The notes under the pieces are model-generated. The model saw only the letters and a program-made list of their open reading frames with translations. It was not told the DNA's origin and ran no database searches. From the NCBI RefSeq assembly GCF_014645835.1, contig NZ_BMMM01000025.1, positions 28,516 to 92,515 on the forward strand: a stretch of DNA of 64,000 bases, written 5' to 3'. The DNA comes from Streptomyces albiflavescens. GTDB lineage: Bacteria > Actinomycetota > Actinomycetes > Streptomycetales > Streptomycetaceae. The position numbers and the translations under genes were made by a program. The stretch's first letter is position 1, and the number at the start of each line of letters is the position of its first letter. This document shows, in pieces, positions 10,068-18,701 of this stretch.

Positions 10068-11000
10068 TCAGTGCATCTGTACCTTTTCCGCGGACTCCGT
10101 CTGTTCCCGGTAGTCCCGGGGTGACGTCCCCATGACACGTTTGAACGCGGTGCTCAGGGCGCTGTCCGAGCCGTATCCCACCGCATGTGCGATGGAGGCG
10201 ATGGTGTCCTCACCCTTGCGCAGTCGCTTGGCCGCGAGTTCGATCCGCCACGCCGTGAGGTACTCGTGCGGCGCTTGGCCGACCGCCTTCTTGAACCGCG
10301 TGGCGAGCACGGTGCGGGAGACCGATCCCGCCCGGGCCAGCTCGGCAACGGTCCATGGGTGCGCCGGGTCCCGGTGTACGCAGGCCAGCGCCGCGGTGAC
10401 CGCGGGGTCGGCCAGGCCCGCGAGCCAGCCGGGGCCGGTGCCGGCCCCGCTCGCCAGGTGGGAGCGCAGAACGTGCACGAGCATGACGATCGCAAGGTGC
10501 TCCGCGACCAGGGTGGCTCCCATCTGCCGGTGCCGCAGTTCCTCGTCGATCGCGTCGAGCACCCAACGCACCGCCTGCGCCCGGCCCGTGCCGGCCGACA
10601 AGTGGATGACCGGCGGAAGCCCGTCAAGGAGCAGTTCCTGGGCCCGGGCGCCGAAGGAGAAGCGCCCGCCCAGGAGGTGCACGTCGTCGCCGTCGCCCGC
10701 GCGGGCCACACCCGCGTCGGCCCGCGCGAAGAGGGGACCCGCCGCGACGGCCGGCACCTGCGGGCCGCTGCGGAGCGTGAAGCCACGTCTGCGGGTCAGG
10801 AGGAAACAGTCGCCCTCCGACAGCGCGATGGACTCCGGCACCCCGTCGACCTCCAGCAGACACCTTCCGCGGCGCACGGCGTTGAACTTCACACCTGGAG
10901 GCGGCGGGAAGTCCACGGCCCAGTCGCCGCCCGCCACCAGGCCTGCGGAAACGTGACCGCAGGTGTCCAGCAGCGCAAGGACGTCTTCCAAGGGGTCCAC
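10068..11000 (-). CDS. AraC-family regulator with cupin domain
   Basis: 310 aa. The first ~190 residues form a cupin-type ligand-binding domain (Cupin_6 like), with the sugar/small-molecule-sensor pattern FNAVRRGRCLLEVDG. The C-terminal ~100 residues carry two helix-turn-helices ending in the AraC signature AHAVGYGSDSALSTAFKRVMG. Such proteins usually activate a neighbouring metabolic gene. The divergent neighbour at 11349 is an alpha/beta hydrolase, and the 348-base space between them is the likely target region, though no clear operator is visible there. It converges on the CGNR gene with a 62-base gap. Confidence 0.9.
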   Translation of the reverse strand: MDPLEDVLALLDTCGHVSAGLVAGGDWAVDFPPPPGVKFNAVRRGRCLLEVDGVPESIALSEGDCFLLTRRRGFTLRSGPQVPAVAAGPLFARADAGVARAGDGDDVHLLGGRFSFGARAQELLLDGLPPVIHLSAGTGRAQAVRWVLDAIDEELRHRQMGATLVAEHLAIVMLVHVLRSHLASGAGTGPGWLAGLADPAVTAALACVHRDPAHPWTVAELARAGSVSRTVLATRFKKAVGQAPHEYLTAWRIELAAKRLRKGEDTIASIAHAVGYGSDSALSTAFKRVMGTSPRDYREQTESAEKVQMH

Positions 11001-11348
11001 GCGGCTTCCTTCTCCGGGCCGCCTGGCATGTCCCGGCCTCGTTGGGGCGGCTGCGCAGAACTGGCAGAACCTGCGGCTGCTTCAGCCTACAGGTGCGTGC
11101 GCACCGGCTCCCCCGTGCGGTGCGACGCAACGACAACGCTCGCGGTGCGAACGCTCACGCAAGTCCGCCGAACGTCCGAGCATGGCCGCCCCTGGTCATG
11201 GTCTCTAGGCTGGCGAGGGACGAGCAGGACACATACCTCTTCGTGTGTGGCCCGTCATCGGGAGCACGTGTCTGCCGCCCGGTCCCCTGGGCCGAGACAT
11301 CCGCCCACCGCCGAACCCATGGTTCTCTTCGAGAAAGTCCTGCCCCGC

Positions 11349-12038
11349 ATGACCAGCGCAGCGCACAGCGAACCCGTCATCCTGCTCGTCCACGGCGCCT
11401 GGCACGGCGCCTGGTGCTGGGAGCTGCTGGCTCCCGAACTCACCGCGCTCGGCTGGCGGGTGGAGACCGTCGACCTGCCTAGCGCGTCGGCCGATCCGGA
11501 CAACACCGCCGGGATGTACGACGACGCCCACGTCGTCCGCGAGAAGCTGGCCGGTCTCGACGGGCCGGTGACAGTCCTCGCGCACTCCTACGGCGGGCTG
11601 CCCGCGACCGAGGCCGGCGCCGCCGACAACGTGTCCCGTCTGATCTACCTCTCCGCGTTCCAACTGGAGAAGGGGGAGTCCCTCTCGGGGCTGAGCGGCG
11701 GCGCGCTGCCCAGCGGCGAGACCGGCATTCTGCCGGCCCACGAGGACCCCAGGAACCACCTGTACGCGGACGTCCCGGACGACATCGCGCACCGGGCCGT
11801 CGACCGGCTGGTGCTGCAGACCGTGAAGTCCTTCAGCGAGCCCCTGACCACGGCAGCCTGGACGACCGTGCCCGCCACGTACATCGTCTGCGAGCAGGAC
11901 CGGGCGGTGGATCCCGGGTTCCAGCAGCAGATGGCGGCCCGCTCGGAGCGGTCGTACCGGATCGCGGCCAGTCACTCGCCCTTCCTGTCCGTGCCCGCAG
12001 AACTGGCCCAGCTGATCACGAAGGACGCGGACCGCTGA
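11349..12038 (+). CDS. alpha/beta hydrolase
   Basis: 229 aa, cytoplasmic, no signal peptide. HGAWHGAW forms the oxyanion-hole region, the nucleophile elbow is HSYGG, and the catalytic His is probably in AASHSPF near the C-terminus. This short form resembles the salicylate/methyl-ester esterase type (MES/hydroxynitrile lyase fold) common in actinobacteria. GAGAAAG lies 11 bases before the chosen ATG; an in-frame ATG at 11319 has no ribosome site. It is divergent from the AraC regulator, its most likely controller. Substrate unknown. Confidence 0.85.
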   Translation: MTSAAHSEPVILLVHGAWHGAWCWELLAPELTALGWRVETVDLPSASADPDNTAGMYDDAHVVREKLAGLDGPVTVLAHSYGGLPATEAGAADNVSRLIYLSAFQLEKGESLSGLSGGALPSGETGILPAHEDPRNHLYADVPDDIAHRAVDRLVLQTVKSFSEPLTTAAWTTVPATYIVCEQDRAVDPGFQQQMAARSERSYRIAASHSPFLSVPAELAQLITKDADR

Positions 12039-12289
12039 CCACGGCGGATCCGCTTGTCTCTGTTCAGAAGGAGCGGATGTTCGCCTTGACCTCGTGGAAG
12101 GTGTGCGGGCCTGGCGACCGGAAAACACGTGTGTGACACTGTCTGCTCGGCACGCGCTGCGCGGCGGGGAACCCCAGGCCGTCGGCGCCGACAGCGCCCT
12201 TCTGAGCGCGTGTTCCAGCGAGACAGTGCACCGACCGTTCCGGGTTCGGCCCTGCCCTGGTCGGCGTGCTGGCGAGTCACCTGAAAGGT

Positions 12290-12736
12290 ATGACCACATT
12301 GCGTAAGAACCTGCTGCGGCTGGGAGTGACCATGGCCGGCGCCGTCGGCCTGTCCCTCGGCGCGGGCACCGCGTTCGCCACCCCGGCCGGTCCGGGAGTG
12401 ACAGGCAAGATCATCTCCCAGACCACGTTCGACGGGAAGGACTACATCCTCCGCCAGATCACCATTCCCCCGGGCCAGAGCACGGGCTGGCACTACCACG
12501 ACGGAACCCTCTACGGCTTCGTCCAGCACGGAACGCTCAGCCACTTCGACTCGGGCTGCAAGGCCGACGGTGTCTACAAGGCCGGCGGCGGCCTCACCGA
12601 GCCGTCCGGCGCGAACCACGTGCACATCGGCCGCAACCTCGGCACGACCGATGTCGTCCTCGACGTCCTGTACGTCCTGCCGCACGGCGCCCCGCTGTCG
12701 GAGGACGCCCCCAACCCGGGCTGCGACTTCCAGTAG
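12290..12736 (+). CDS. secreted cupin-domain protein
   Basis: 148 aa. A signal peptide (hydrophobic stretch about residues 8-28, ending FATPAGP) is followed by one cupin barrel with the metal motif GWHYHDG and a second His in NHVHIG. Metal-binding single cupins act as dioxygenases, isomerases or binding proteins; no catalytic assignment is possible. The start is uncertain: a TTG at 12299 has a better-spaced AAAGG than the ATG. A strong terminator lies ~60 bases after the stop. A GTCACC half-site occurs near the start, but its partner does not fit the local operator spacing. Confidence 0.8.
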   Translation: MTTLRKNLLRLGVTMAGAVGLSLGAGTAFATPAGPGVTGKIISQTTFDGKDYILRQITIPPGQSTGWHYHDGTLYGFVQHGTLSHFDSGCKADGVYKAGGGLTEPSGANHVHIGRNLGTTDVVLDVLYVLPHGAPLSEDAPNPGCDFQ

Positions 12737-12794
12737 GTCCTGGGCCGGGCTCGGCCGGGCAAACCGCGCTCGGCCGAGCCCAGGTGAACCACAT

Positions 12795-12833
12795 GATGAG
12801 CCCGCCACGGCGACACACCATGGCGGGCTCATC
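12795..12833. terminator. terminator after the cupin gene
   Basis: A perfect 13-bp stem with GATGAGCCCGCCA as left arm and a 13-base loop. A weaker GC-rich hairpin precedes it at about 12740-12786. The next ~360 bases (12834-13196) hold only a small bulged hairpin at 12936-12959 and no gene I can support. Confidence 0.8.
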
Positions 12834-13196
12834 ACACAACAGGCCCCTGAGGCCCCTTCACACGTCCGCGGGGCGATCAGGACACCACGGGTCGGCCAAG
12901 AAGGCCGCCCTGATGTCCCGCGAGCGCGCCGCCGGGTGACGCGCCCGAGGGGGCGTCACGGACGGTTCGCCGACACACTTACCCGGCAGTACATCGAAGG
13001 GACCCTCGTGCGAGTGACGTCGTCGAGCCTCGGGAGGCCGAAGAAGGGCCACACGTCCTGCATGCGCAGGCACATCAGCGCTTATCGTGAAGAGTGAACA
13101 TGCCGGACGAACGATCCGGCGTTGACACCTATCCGCACGGGACCCTCTGCGTGGGTAGCATGCGCAGCGTCATCCATATCGAGGGAGTGAACGGTT

Positions 13197-13763
13197 GTGA
13201 CCAGCCAGTCAGCTGCCACGCTCCGATCGCGGTACGCAGAACAAGCCGCGTCGGACTTGGAGGAGAACCGCCGACGACAGCAGGAGCTGGCGGAGAAGAT
13301 CACGGTGTTGAAGCAGGAGGAGGCCCTCCTGGCGGACATCCTCAACCTCGCCGAGCGGTACCAGGGATTCGCGGACGCGTCCCGTCTGCCCGAGCAGTTG
13401 CAGGACGAGGCCGTCGCCGCGAAGGCGAAGCGGGCGCCGGCCGGAGCCGCTTCACGGCGCTCGGGGTCGGCCAGGACCGCTCCGGCGGGCAGCACGGCGA
13501 AGGCCGGCGCGCAGGCGAAGTCGCGCCAGCCGCTGCTCGGTGACCTCCTGGCGGACCTGCTCGGCACGTACGAGGAGCCGCGGCTGGCGAAGGAGCTGCG
13601 GGACGAACTCCTCGAGAAGCACCCGGACCGCAACCCCACACCTCAGGTGGTGCGGAACACCCTCGAGTCCCTGGTCGCCAAGGGACGTATCAGGCGTCAC
13701 AAGCAGCAGCGTTCCGTCATGTACACCCTGGTGAAGCCGGGTGCGGCGGGCAGCTCCGACTGA
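13197..13763 (+). CDS. coiled-coil and winged-helix-like protein, unknown function
   Basis: 188 aa. Residues about 8-60 are a heptad-rich coiled coil (AEQAASDLEENRRRQQELAEK and on). A basic Ala/Lys/Ser linker follows at about 75-110. The last ~75 residues (LLADLLGTYEEPRLAKELRDEL, then NPTPQVVRNTLESLVAKGRI) look like a winged helix and end in a basic wing. The shape suggests a DNA-binding dimer, but I recognise no named family. GTG start with GAGGGAG nine bases upstream. It stands alone between unrelated genes. Confidence 0.75.
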   Translation: MTSQSAATLRSRYAEQAASDLEENRRRQQELAEKITVLKQEEALLADILNLAERYQGFADASRLPEQLQDEAVAAKAKRAPAGAASRRSGSARTAPAGSTAKAGAQAKSRQPLLGDLLADLLGTYEEPRLAKELRDELLEKHPDRNPTPQVVRNTLESLVAKGRIRRHKQQRSVMYTLVKPGAAGSSD

Positions 13764-13979
13764 CACCTGCGCTCGTCCCGCGGGAGATGGTCCGCAGCCG
13801 GTGCGGGACGGGTGAGGCATCTCAGGGCGATGCGCCAGGGTTTCCGCATCCGTCGACCGTGCCACCTGGTCGAGGTCGTCGACGGTCGGGTCGAGCATGA
13901 GTTCTCGACGCCGAGTTCCTCGAAGGCCCTACTCACAGGTGTGACCACGCCCGTCGGCGCGCCCGCCGCCGCAGGGACC

Positions 13980-14585
13980 CTATCCCCGCCACACGTTGTC
14001 GAACGCGGCGTTCTCGACGTCCCGCCGCAGTCGTACGGCCTCCAGCTGCGTCACCGCGTCGCCGACGGCGGCCAGTGCCGTCGTGACCGCGTCCGCGATG
14101 GGGCTCTCGCAGGCCTCGGACGGCTCCTCCCCGATCCCCACGGCCGCCAGCAGAGCGGCGAGGACGGGCTCGCCGGACACCCTGCGTTCCTCCGCACTGC
14201 GGCGTGCCTGCGGCACATCGGCCGGAGCGGTCCGTGCGGACCGTGGCCGGAACCCGTGGCCCCGTGGGTGGGTGACGAGCCCGGCCCGTTCCAGGTCGTC
14301 GACGTAGGCCGCGGCGAGCCCGCTGCCGCGGCGCCACAGCCATGCGTCGACCGTGTCGTACGGCTTCCGCCGGGTGAGCGAGGCGTCCGCCTGGTCCAGC
14401 AGACGGTCGCCGGTCGCCACCCGCGGGCCGGGCACCAGGCGGTCGCCTTCCACGCTCACCGCCCCGCTCTTCAGGAGATCGATCGCCTCGGCCCCCGCCA
14501 GCGCGAGGGACAGGTCGCCCTTCGCCACGGGCCGGTCGGACGGCAAGCCCAGGGCGACGAGTGCGAGGTCCCGTGCGGTGGTCAT
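13980..14585 (-). CDS. GPP34/GOLPH3-like phosphoprotein family
   Basis: 201 aa, mostly helical. LALVALGLPSDRP, the hydrophobic hairpin region and the LTHP-type DxLxxAGL element fit the bacterial GPP34 family, relatives of eukaryotic GOLPH3, which binds PI4P. Bacterial members are common in Streptomyces and of unknown role, possibly membrane or lipid binding. The ATG shares four bases with the stop of the FAD oxidoreductase gene (ATGA) and has GGAGGG upstream, so it is translationally coupled as the last gene of a three-gene operon. Confidence 0.85.
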   Translation of the reverse strand: MTTARDLALVALGLPSDRPVAKGDLSLALAGAEAIDLLKSGAVSVEGDRLVPGPRVATGDRLLDQADASLTRRKPYDTVDAWLWRRGSGLAAAYVDDLERAGLVTHPRGHGFRPRSARTAPADVPQARRSAEERRVSGEPVLAALLAAVGIGEEPSEACESPIADAVTTALAAVGDAVTQLEAVRLRRDVENAAFDNVWRG

Positions 14586-16027
14586 GAGTCCCTCCTCGTC
14601 TCCAGCAGGCGCAGCCACACCTCGCTGATGGTGGGGAAGGCGGGTACGGCGTGCCAGAGACGCTCGACCGGCACCTCCCCGGTGATGGCGACGGTGGCCG
14701 AGTACAGCAGCTCGCCGACGCCCGGTCCGACGAAGGTGGCGCCGACGACGACCTGACGGTCCCGATCGATGAGGATCCGGGCCCGGCCCCGGTAGTCGGG
14801 GCGGTACTGGACGGCGCCCGCGAGGTGACCGATCTCGTAGTCGACGACCTCGACGGCCCGGCCGGTGCGCTCGGCCTCGCGGACGGTCAGGCCCACGGTG
14901 GCGACCTCGGGGTCGGTGAAGACGACGCCCGGGACGGCCTCGAGGTCGGCCGTGCTGCTGTGCGGGGCCCAGCGGCCGACGTCCAGTTGCTCGCCCCGGG
15001 CCCGGCCGGCGATCACGGAACCGGCGATGCGGGCCTGGTACTTGCCCTGGTGGGTGAAGAGGGCGCGGCGGTTGACGTCGCCGACGCCGTACAACCAGTT
15101 CCCGGGGACGGCGGTGACGGTCAGGCTGTCGTCGGTGGCGAGCCAGTCACCCGGCTTCAGTCCCACGGTGTCGAGCCCGATGTCCTCCGAACGCGGAGCA
15201 CGGCCGGTGGCGAAGAGGATCTCGTCGGCGACGATCTCACCGCCGTCGGACAGGGTCACACGGACCTCACCCTCGCCGCCGTCCACCCGCTCCGCGCCGA
15301 CGACGGAGACGTTGAAACGTACGTCCGCACCGGCCTCCCGCAGACGCTCGGTGACCAGCTCCCCCGCGAACGGCTCCATGCGAGGCATCAGCCCGCTCTC
15401 CCGGGCGAGCAGGGTCACCCGGCTGCCCAGAGCCTGCCAGGCGGTGGCCATCTCGACGCCCACCACACCGGCGCCGACGATCACGAGGCGCTGCGGCAGC
15501 TGCTGGGCGCTGGTCGCCTCCCGGCTGGTCCAGGACCGCAGGTTCTCGATCCCGGGCAACGGGGGCAGGGCCGCGCGGCTGCCGGTGCACACGGCGACGG
15601 CGTGCCGGGCCCGCAGGCGGACGGTGTCACCGTCGGGGGTCTCCACCGACACCTCGCGCTCCCCCGCCAGCCGTCCGTGGCCGCGCAGCAGGTCGATGCC
15701 GGCCGACTTGACCCACTCGACCTGGCCGTCGTCCTTCCAGTCGGCGGACATGCGGTTGCGGTGCGCCAGGACGGCCTCGGCGTCCAACGGGCCCTTGACG
15801 GCGGGGTCGAGACCCGGAACCTGCACGGCGTCGGCGCGAAGCAGGACGGGGCGCAGCAGGGCCTTGCTGGGTTCGCAGGCCCAGTACGAGCACTCGCCGC
15901 CGACCAGTTCGCTCTCCACGATGACGGTGCTCAGGCCCGCGGCGGTGGTGCGGTCCGCGACGTTCTCGCCGACCGGACCTGCGCCGATCACGATGACGTC
16001 GTACGTGCGGATGTTCTCGGTCGTCAT
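14582..16027 (-). CDS. NAD(P)/FAD-dependent disulfide oxidoreductase
   Basis: 481 aa, group I pyridine nucleotide-disulfide reductase. An N-terminal FAD Rossmann motif (IGAGPVGEN), redox pair Cys46-x4-Cys51 in GGECSYWACEPSK, a central NAD(P) Rossmann motif GAGVVGVEMA, FAD motif FATGRAP, and a C-terminal dimer domain with HAVPAFPTISE in place of the usual HxHPTxSE. It belongs with mercuric reductase/dihydrolipoamide-dehydrogenase-like proteins, but with no adjacent dehydrogenase complex or mer genes the partner is unknown. GGAGGA precedes the ATG. It lies between a VOC gene (61-base gap) and the coupled GPP34 gene. Confidence 0.92.
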   Translation of the reverse strand: MTTENIRTYDVIVIGAGPVGENVADRTTAAGLSTVIVESELVGGECSYWACEPSKALLRPVLLRADAVQVPGLDPAVKGPLDAEAVLAHRNRMSADWKDDGQVEWVKSAGIDLLRGHGRLAGEREVSVETPDGDTVRLRARHAVAVCTGSRAALPPLPGIENLRSWTSREATSAQQLPQRLVIVGAGVVGVEMATAWQALGSRVTLLARESGLMPRMEPFAGELVTERLREAGADVRFNVSVVGAERVDGGEGEVRVTLSDGGEIVADEILFATGRAPRSEDIGLDTVGLKPGDWLATDDSLTVTAVPGNWLYGVGDVNRRALFTHQGKYQARIAGSVIAGRARGEQLDVGRWAPHSSTADLEAVPGVVFTDPEVATVGLTVREAERTGRAVEVVDYEIGHLAGAVQYRPDYRGRARILIDRDRQVVVGATFVGPGVGELLYSATVAITGEVPVERLWHAVPAFPTISEVWLRLLETRRDS

Positions 16028-16088
16028 GTGTCCTCCGGTGGCTGGATGACGGTCGGATAGGTGTCGTGGTCCGTGGTGGGTGGCGGTC

Positions 16089-16535
16089 TCAGCGCCCGGG
16101 GGCACGCTCGGTGACCTCCTGGAGGAACCACTCGTTGCCGTCGAGGTCCCTGAAGGCGGCGAAGGTGCCGTAGCTGGCCCGCTCGGGGTGCAGGCCGGGC
16201 ACCCGGTGGGAGCCACCGGCGTGGTGGAAGGCGCCGGTCTCGTCGCGGAACGGGCCGGAGACCTCCACACCTCGGGAGGTCAGCTCCTCCTGGGCCTTGA
16301 CGATGTCGGTGACGGTCAGCTGGAGGCCGTGGAGCGTGCCCGCCTCCTGCCGGGTGAGGCCCTGCCCGAAGATGATCGAGCACTCGGAGCCGGGCGGGGT
16401 CACCTGCACGATCCGGTAGCCGTCGTTGATCGGGAAGTCGGCGTCGAGACGCCAGCCGAGCTGCTCCACGTAGAAACCCTTGGCGCGGTCCACGTCGGAG
16501 ACGGGCAGGATGACGACTTCGAGCTTCATGTCCAT
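16089..16535 (-). CDS. VOC family (glyoxalase/dioxygenase-fold) protein
   Basis: 148 aa with two beta-alpha-beta-beta-beta modules. VSDVDRAKGFYVEQLGW is the family opening, and the second module ends DLDGNEWFLQEV with the usual metal-ligand Glu. VOC proteins include glyoxalase I, fosfomycin/bleomycin resistance proteins and extradiol dioxygenases; this short form is not assignable further. First gene of the operon with the FAD reductase and GPP34 protein. The ATG at 16535 has GAGAG upstream. Confidence 0.88.
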   Translation of the reverse strand: MDMKLEVVILPVSDVDRAKGFYVEQLGWRLDADFPINDGYRIVQVTPPGSECSIIFGQGLTRQEAGTLHGLQLTVTDIVKAQEELTSRGVEVSGPFRDETGAFHHAGGSHRVPGLHPERASYGTFAAFRDLDGNEWFLQEVTERAPGR

Positions 16536-16819
16536 GGTTGTGCTCTCGCTTTCGATGGTTCGGTCATGGGTTGTGAGCCTTGAGACCACACTCGTCACCG
16601 GTGCTCACACGCACCGGCGCGGGCCGTGCTCTCAGTGTCGGCCGCGATGAACACGTGCCGCTTCGGTCACCTGACGGTGTTTTCCGGCCGGGGCCGACCG
16701 CGTTGGCCACGTTGTCACCGAAGCCATCAGCACCTGGCGGCCTTCGGATACGTGTGAATGTCGGGTGCTCTGCCGTCAGAGGCCATCGACCGAGCACGGC
16801 CCCGGAGAGCCGGCACAAG

Positions 16820-17113
16820 GTGGACCAGGTCGCCCTCGGTGACTCCTACGCCTCCGCACCGCTCGTGCCCACCCAGGTCGACGCGACCTGTCTGCGCTCC
16901 AGCCAGAACTACCCCTCGCTGGTGGCGCTTTCGCGGTCCGCGACGCTGACGGACGTCGGCTGCTCCGGTCCCCACACCGCCGACATGACGGACCCGCAGG
17001 CCGACGGTGTGCCGGCACCTTCGCCCCTGAGACGCCGGCCGCGCCGGTGCACCCCAACGCCACTGATGAGAGCGCGATGGCCACCGCCGTCGAGGCTGTT
17101 CTCACGCGTCACG
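16820..17113 (+). pseudogene. SGNH/GDSL lipase, internally deleted
   Basis: One frame reads VALGDSY (block I with the nucleophile Ser), then a Cys-containing lipase-like segment ending near DVGCSGPHTADMTDPQ. After about 60 bases another frame reads HPNATDESAMATAVEAVL, the C-terminal catalytic His block. An intact secreted SGNH hydrolase is ~250 aa, so the middle of the gene and its signal peptide are gone and the ends are out of frame. Confidence 0.7.
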
Positions 17114-17219
17114 GCCGGCACAACTGGCGTTCCCTTCACAGCGAGGCGACCTGTCCGGCACGATCCGGTCCCGGACCGGTCATCTCGCCTCCGCCCGCGC
17201 AGGCCCATCGGCCCGCGCG

Positions 17220-17429
17220 TCAGAGAAAGCTCGAAGCGGCCGGGCCGTATCCCGACAGCGCCGCGCTCTCCGCCCAGTTCCACACCTGCGGGTCCGTCGG
17301 CCAGTCGGACGGGCAGTCACGCTCCTCGGAGCTTGCCGCGCCTCGGGACACCTGCTCGCCGGAGACACGGTCGAGTTCCGAGCGACGATGCTTGGCAGTC
17401 CGTACGTGTGTGTGCGTCAGGGAGGCCAT
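17220..17429 (-). CDS. hypothetical small ORF
   Basis: 69 codons with a plausible GAGCGAGAG region before the ATG. Composition is rich in Ser, Arg and Glu; no family recognised. It may be a chance frame inside the decayed tract 17114-17543, where I see nothing else. Confidence 0.2.
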   Translation of the reverse strand: MASLTHTHVRTAKHRRSELDRVSGEQVSRGAASSEERDCPSDWPTDPQVWNWAESAALSGYGPAASSFL

Positions 17430-17543
17430 GTCCTGCTCTCGCTCTTCGTTCGACGGTGTGGGTGTGGCGCTGAGGGGGTGGCGGGTCCCGTGCAAGGGGG
17501 CGTGGAGGGGAACACGGGACCCGCGGTCCTGGGGAGGGACGGA

Positions 17544-17972
17544 TCAGGCGGCGGCGCTGGCGTTGATGGTCACCGGGATGTTGTCGCGCGTGGCCTTGGA
17601 GTACGGGCAGATCTGGTGAGCGGCGCGCGCGAGCTCGTCGGCGGTGGCCTGGTCGACACCGCCGAGAACGGGGGTGAGCACCGCGGAGAGTGAGAACTCG
17701 CCGTCGTCGCCGTGCGCGAGGGTGATCTCCGCGGTGATGGTGGTGCTGGTGAGCCGGATCTTGCGAGTGGTGGCGGCGCGGCGCAGGGCGCCGAGGAAGC
17801 AGGCGGCCCAGCCGGCGGCCAGGAGCTGCTCGGGGTTGGTCGCGGTGCCTGCGCCGCCGAACTCCTTGGGGAGGGCGAGGCTGGTCTCCAGCAGACCGTC
17901 GGAGGAGCGGGCGTGACCGCCGTTGCGGCCCTCTCCGTCGACGTCGACAACGGCGGTGTAGCTGACTGCCAT
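17544..17972 (-). CDS. ohr: organic hydroperoxide resistance protein (Ohr/OsmC)
   Basis: 142 aa, the normal length. Catalytic Cys58 in AACFLGAL and Cys122 in ICPYSKATRDN are the Ohr pair (CPYSxAT is diagnostic for Ohr rather than OsmC). Ohr is a dimeric thiol peroxidase that reduces fatty-acid and other organic hydroperoxides, usually recharged by lipoylated proteins. The start follows GGGGAG. In most bacteria it is controlled by OhrR, a MarR-type repressor; no MarR gene is nearby. Instead, two palindromes of the local operator family sit 65 and 107 bases upstream, one on the inferred -35 and one on the inferred transcription start. Confidence 0.95.
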   Translation of the reverse strand: MAVSYTAVVDVDGEGRNGGHARSSDGLLETSLALPKEFGGAGTATNPEQLLAAGWAACFLGALRRAATTRKIRLTSTTITAEITLAHGDDGEFSLSAVLTPVLGGVDQATADELARAAHQICPYSKATRDNIPVTINASAAA

Positions 17973-18036
17973 GACTGGTGCTCCCCATCTGGATCGAAAG
18001 GTCTTCGGTCGCCCTGCTGACCAGGACACTCTTCGC

Positions 18037-18057
18037 GTCACTGGTTGAAGCGGTGAC
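18037..18057. promoter_or_regulatory. operator site D, at the inferred ohr transcription start
   Basis: GTCACT, nine bases, GGTGAC. With the promoter inferred in site E, transcription toward ohr would start near 18054, inside this site. Confidence 0.7.
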
Positions 18058-18060
18058 GCA

Positions 18061-18099
18061 ATCATGGCAGCCCTTCTCGTCACCCGTCAAGGCAGTGAT
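18061..18099 (-). promoter_or_regulatory. ohr promoter with operator site E
   Basis: GTCACC-N9-AGTGAT at 18079-18099. On the minus strand its centre contains TTGACG, followed after 18 bases by CATGAT (18066-18061), a plausible -35/-10 pair for ohr. A bound repressor would cover the -35. Confidence 0.65.
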
Positions 18100-18254
18100 G
18101 TGCGACGTTCCATGGCCGCCTCTCCCACGGCGGGCCGGTCCACCTCCGACCGGCGGCACACCACAGCCGACAGCGTGCCTGCTCGCGGCGGTTGCACATG
18201 TCCCCTGCCGCACGCGTGACATGTCCCAGCTGTGCCATCGGTATCGAGTGACAC

Positions 18255-18701
18255 ATGCCTCACGGCCGTCGGGTTCTGGAGGTGTCCGGCGAGGGCATCG
18301 AGGACTACGCCGCCACGGCCGGCGCCTTCCGCGCCATGATGAGCAACCTCACGCCGGAGATGTTCCCCGGTGACCCGGAGCGGGCCGCCGAGGCGATCTA
18401 CCAGGCCGTCAATGCCCCGGAGTTGGCCCACTGGGTCGTCCTGGGCAGCGACGCCCAGCGGCGCATCGGCGTCAAACTCGACCAGCTGCGGGCCGAGTTC
18501 GAGACCGGCAAGGAGCTGGCGTTCAGCACGGACTTCCCGGGTGCCGCCGACAACGCGGAACCGTCGCTGGACAGCCGAGAACGCCGCGACGGCGGCAGCT
18601 GGTCGGGCCATCTGCCGCCATCGGCGGTCATCCTGTGTGGTGCGATCGGCCGGGGTAGGTCCGGCCGGGGTCAGACGGTGATGGTCTTGTACTCGGTGTA
18701 G
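18255..18701 (+). pseudogene. short-chain dehydrogenase, C-terminal fragment
   Basis: About 95 codons match the end of classical SDR oxidoreductases: DYAATAGAFRAMM, then GDPERAAEAIYQAV and WVVLGSDAQRRIGVKLDQL. The NAD-binding GxxxGxG and the catalytic YxxxK are absent, so roughly 60 percent of the gene is missing at the 5' end. The frame then runs into the converging aldehyde dehydrogenase gene. Confidence 0.75.

Noticed and set aside
12060..12100. Possible C-terminal enzyme scrap on the minus strand (TFHEVKANIRSF then stop)
   Set aside because: Twelve residues only; no family could be assigned and chance is likely.
12276..12296. GTCACC half-site before the cupin gene as a ninth operator
   Set aside because: The second half does not read GGTGAC at the nine-base spacing shared by the other eight.
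16595..16615. GTCACC near the VOC gene start as an operator
   Set aside because: No matching right arm at the required spacing.
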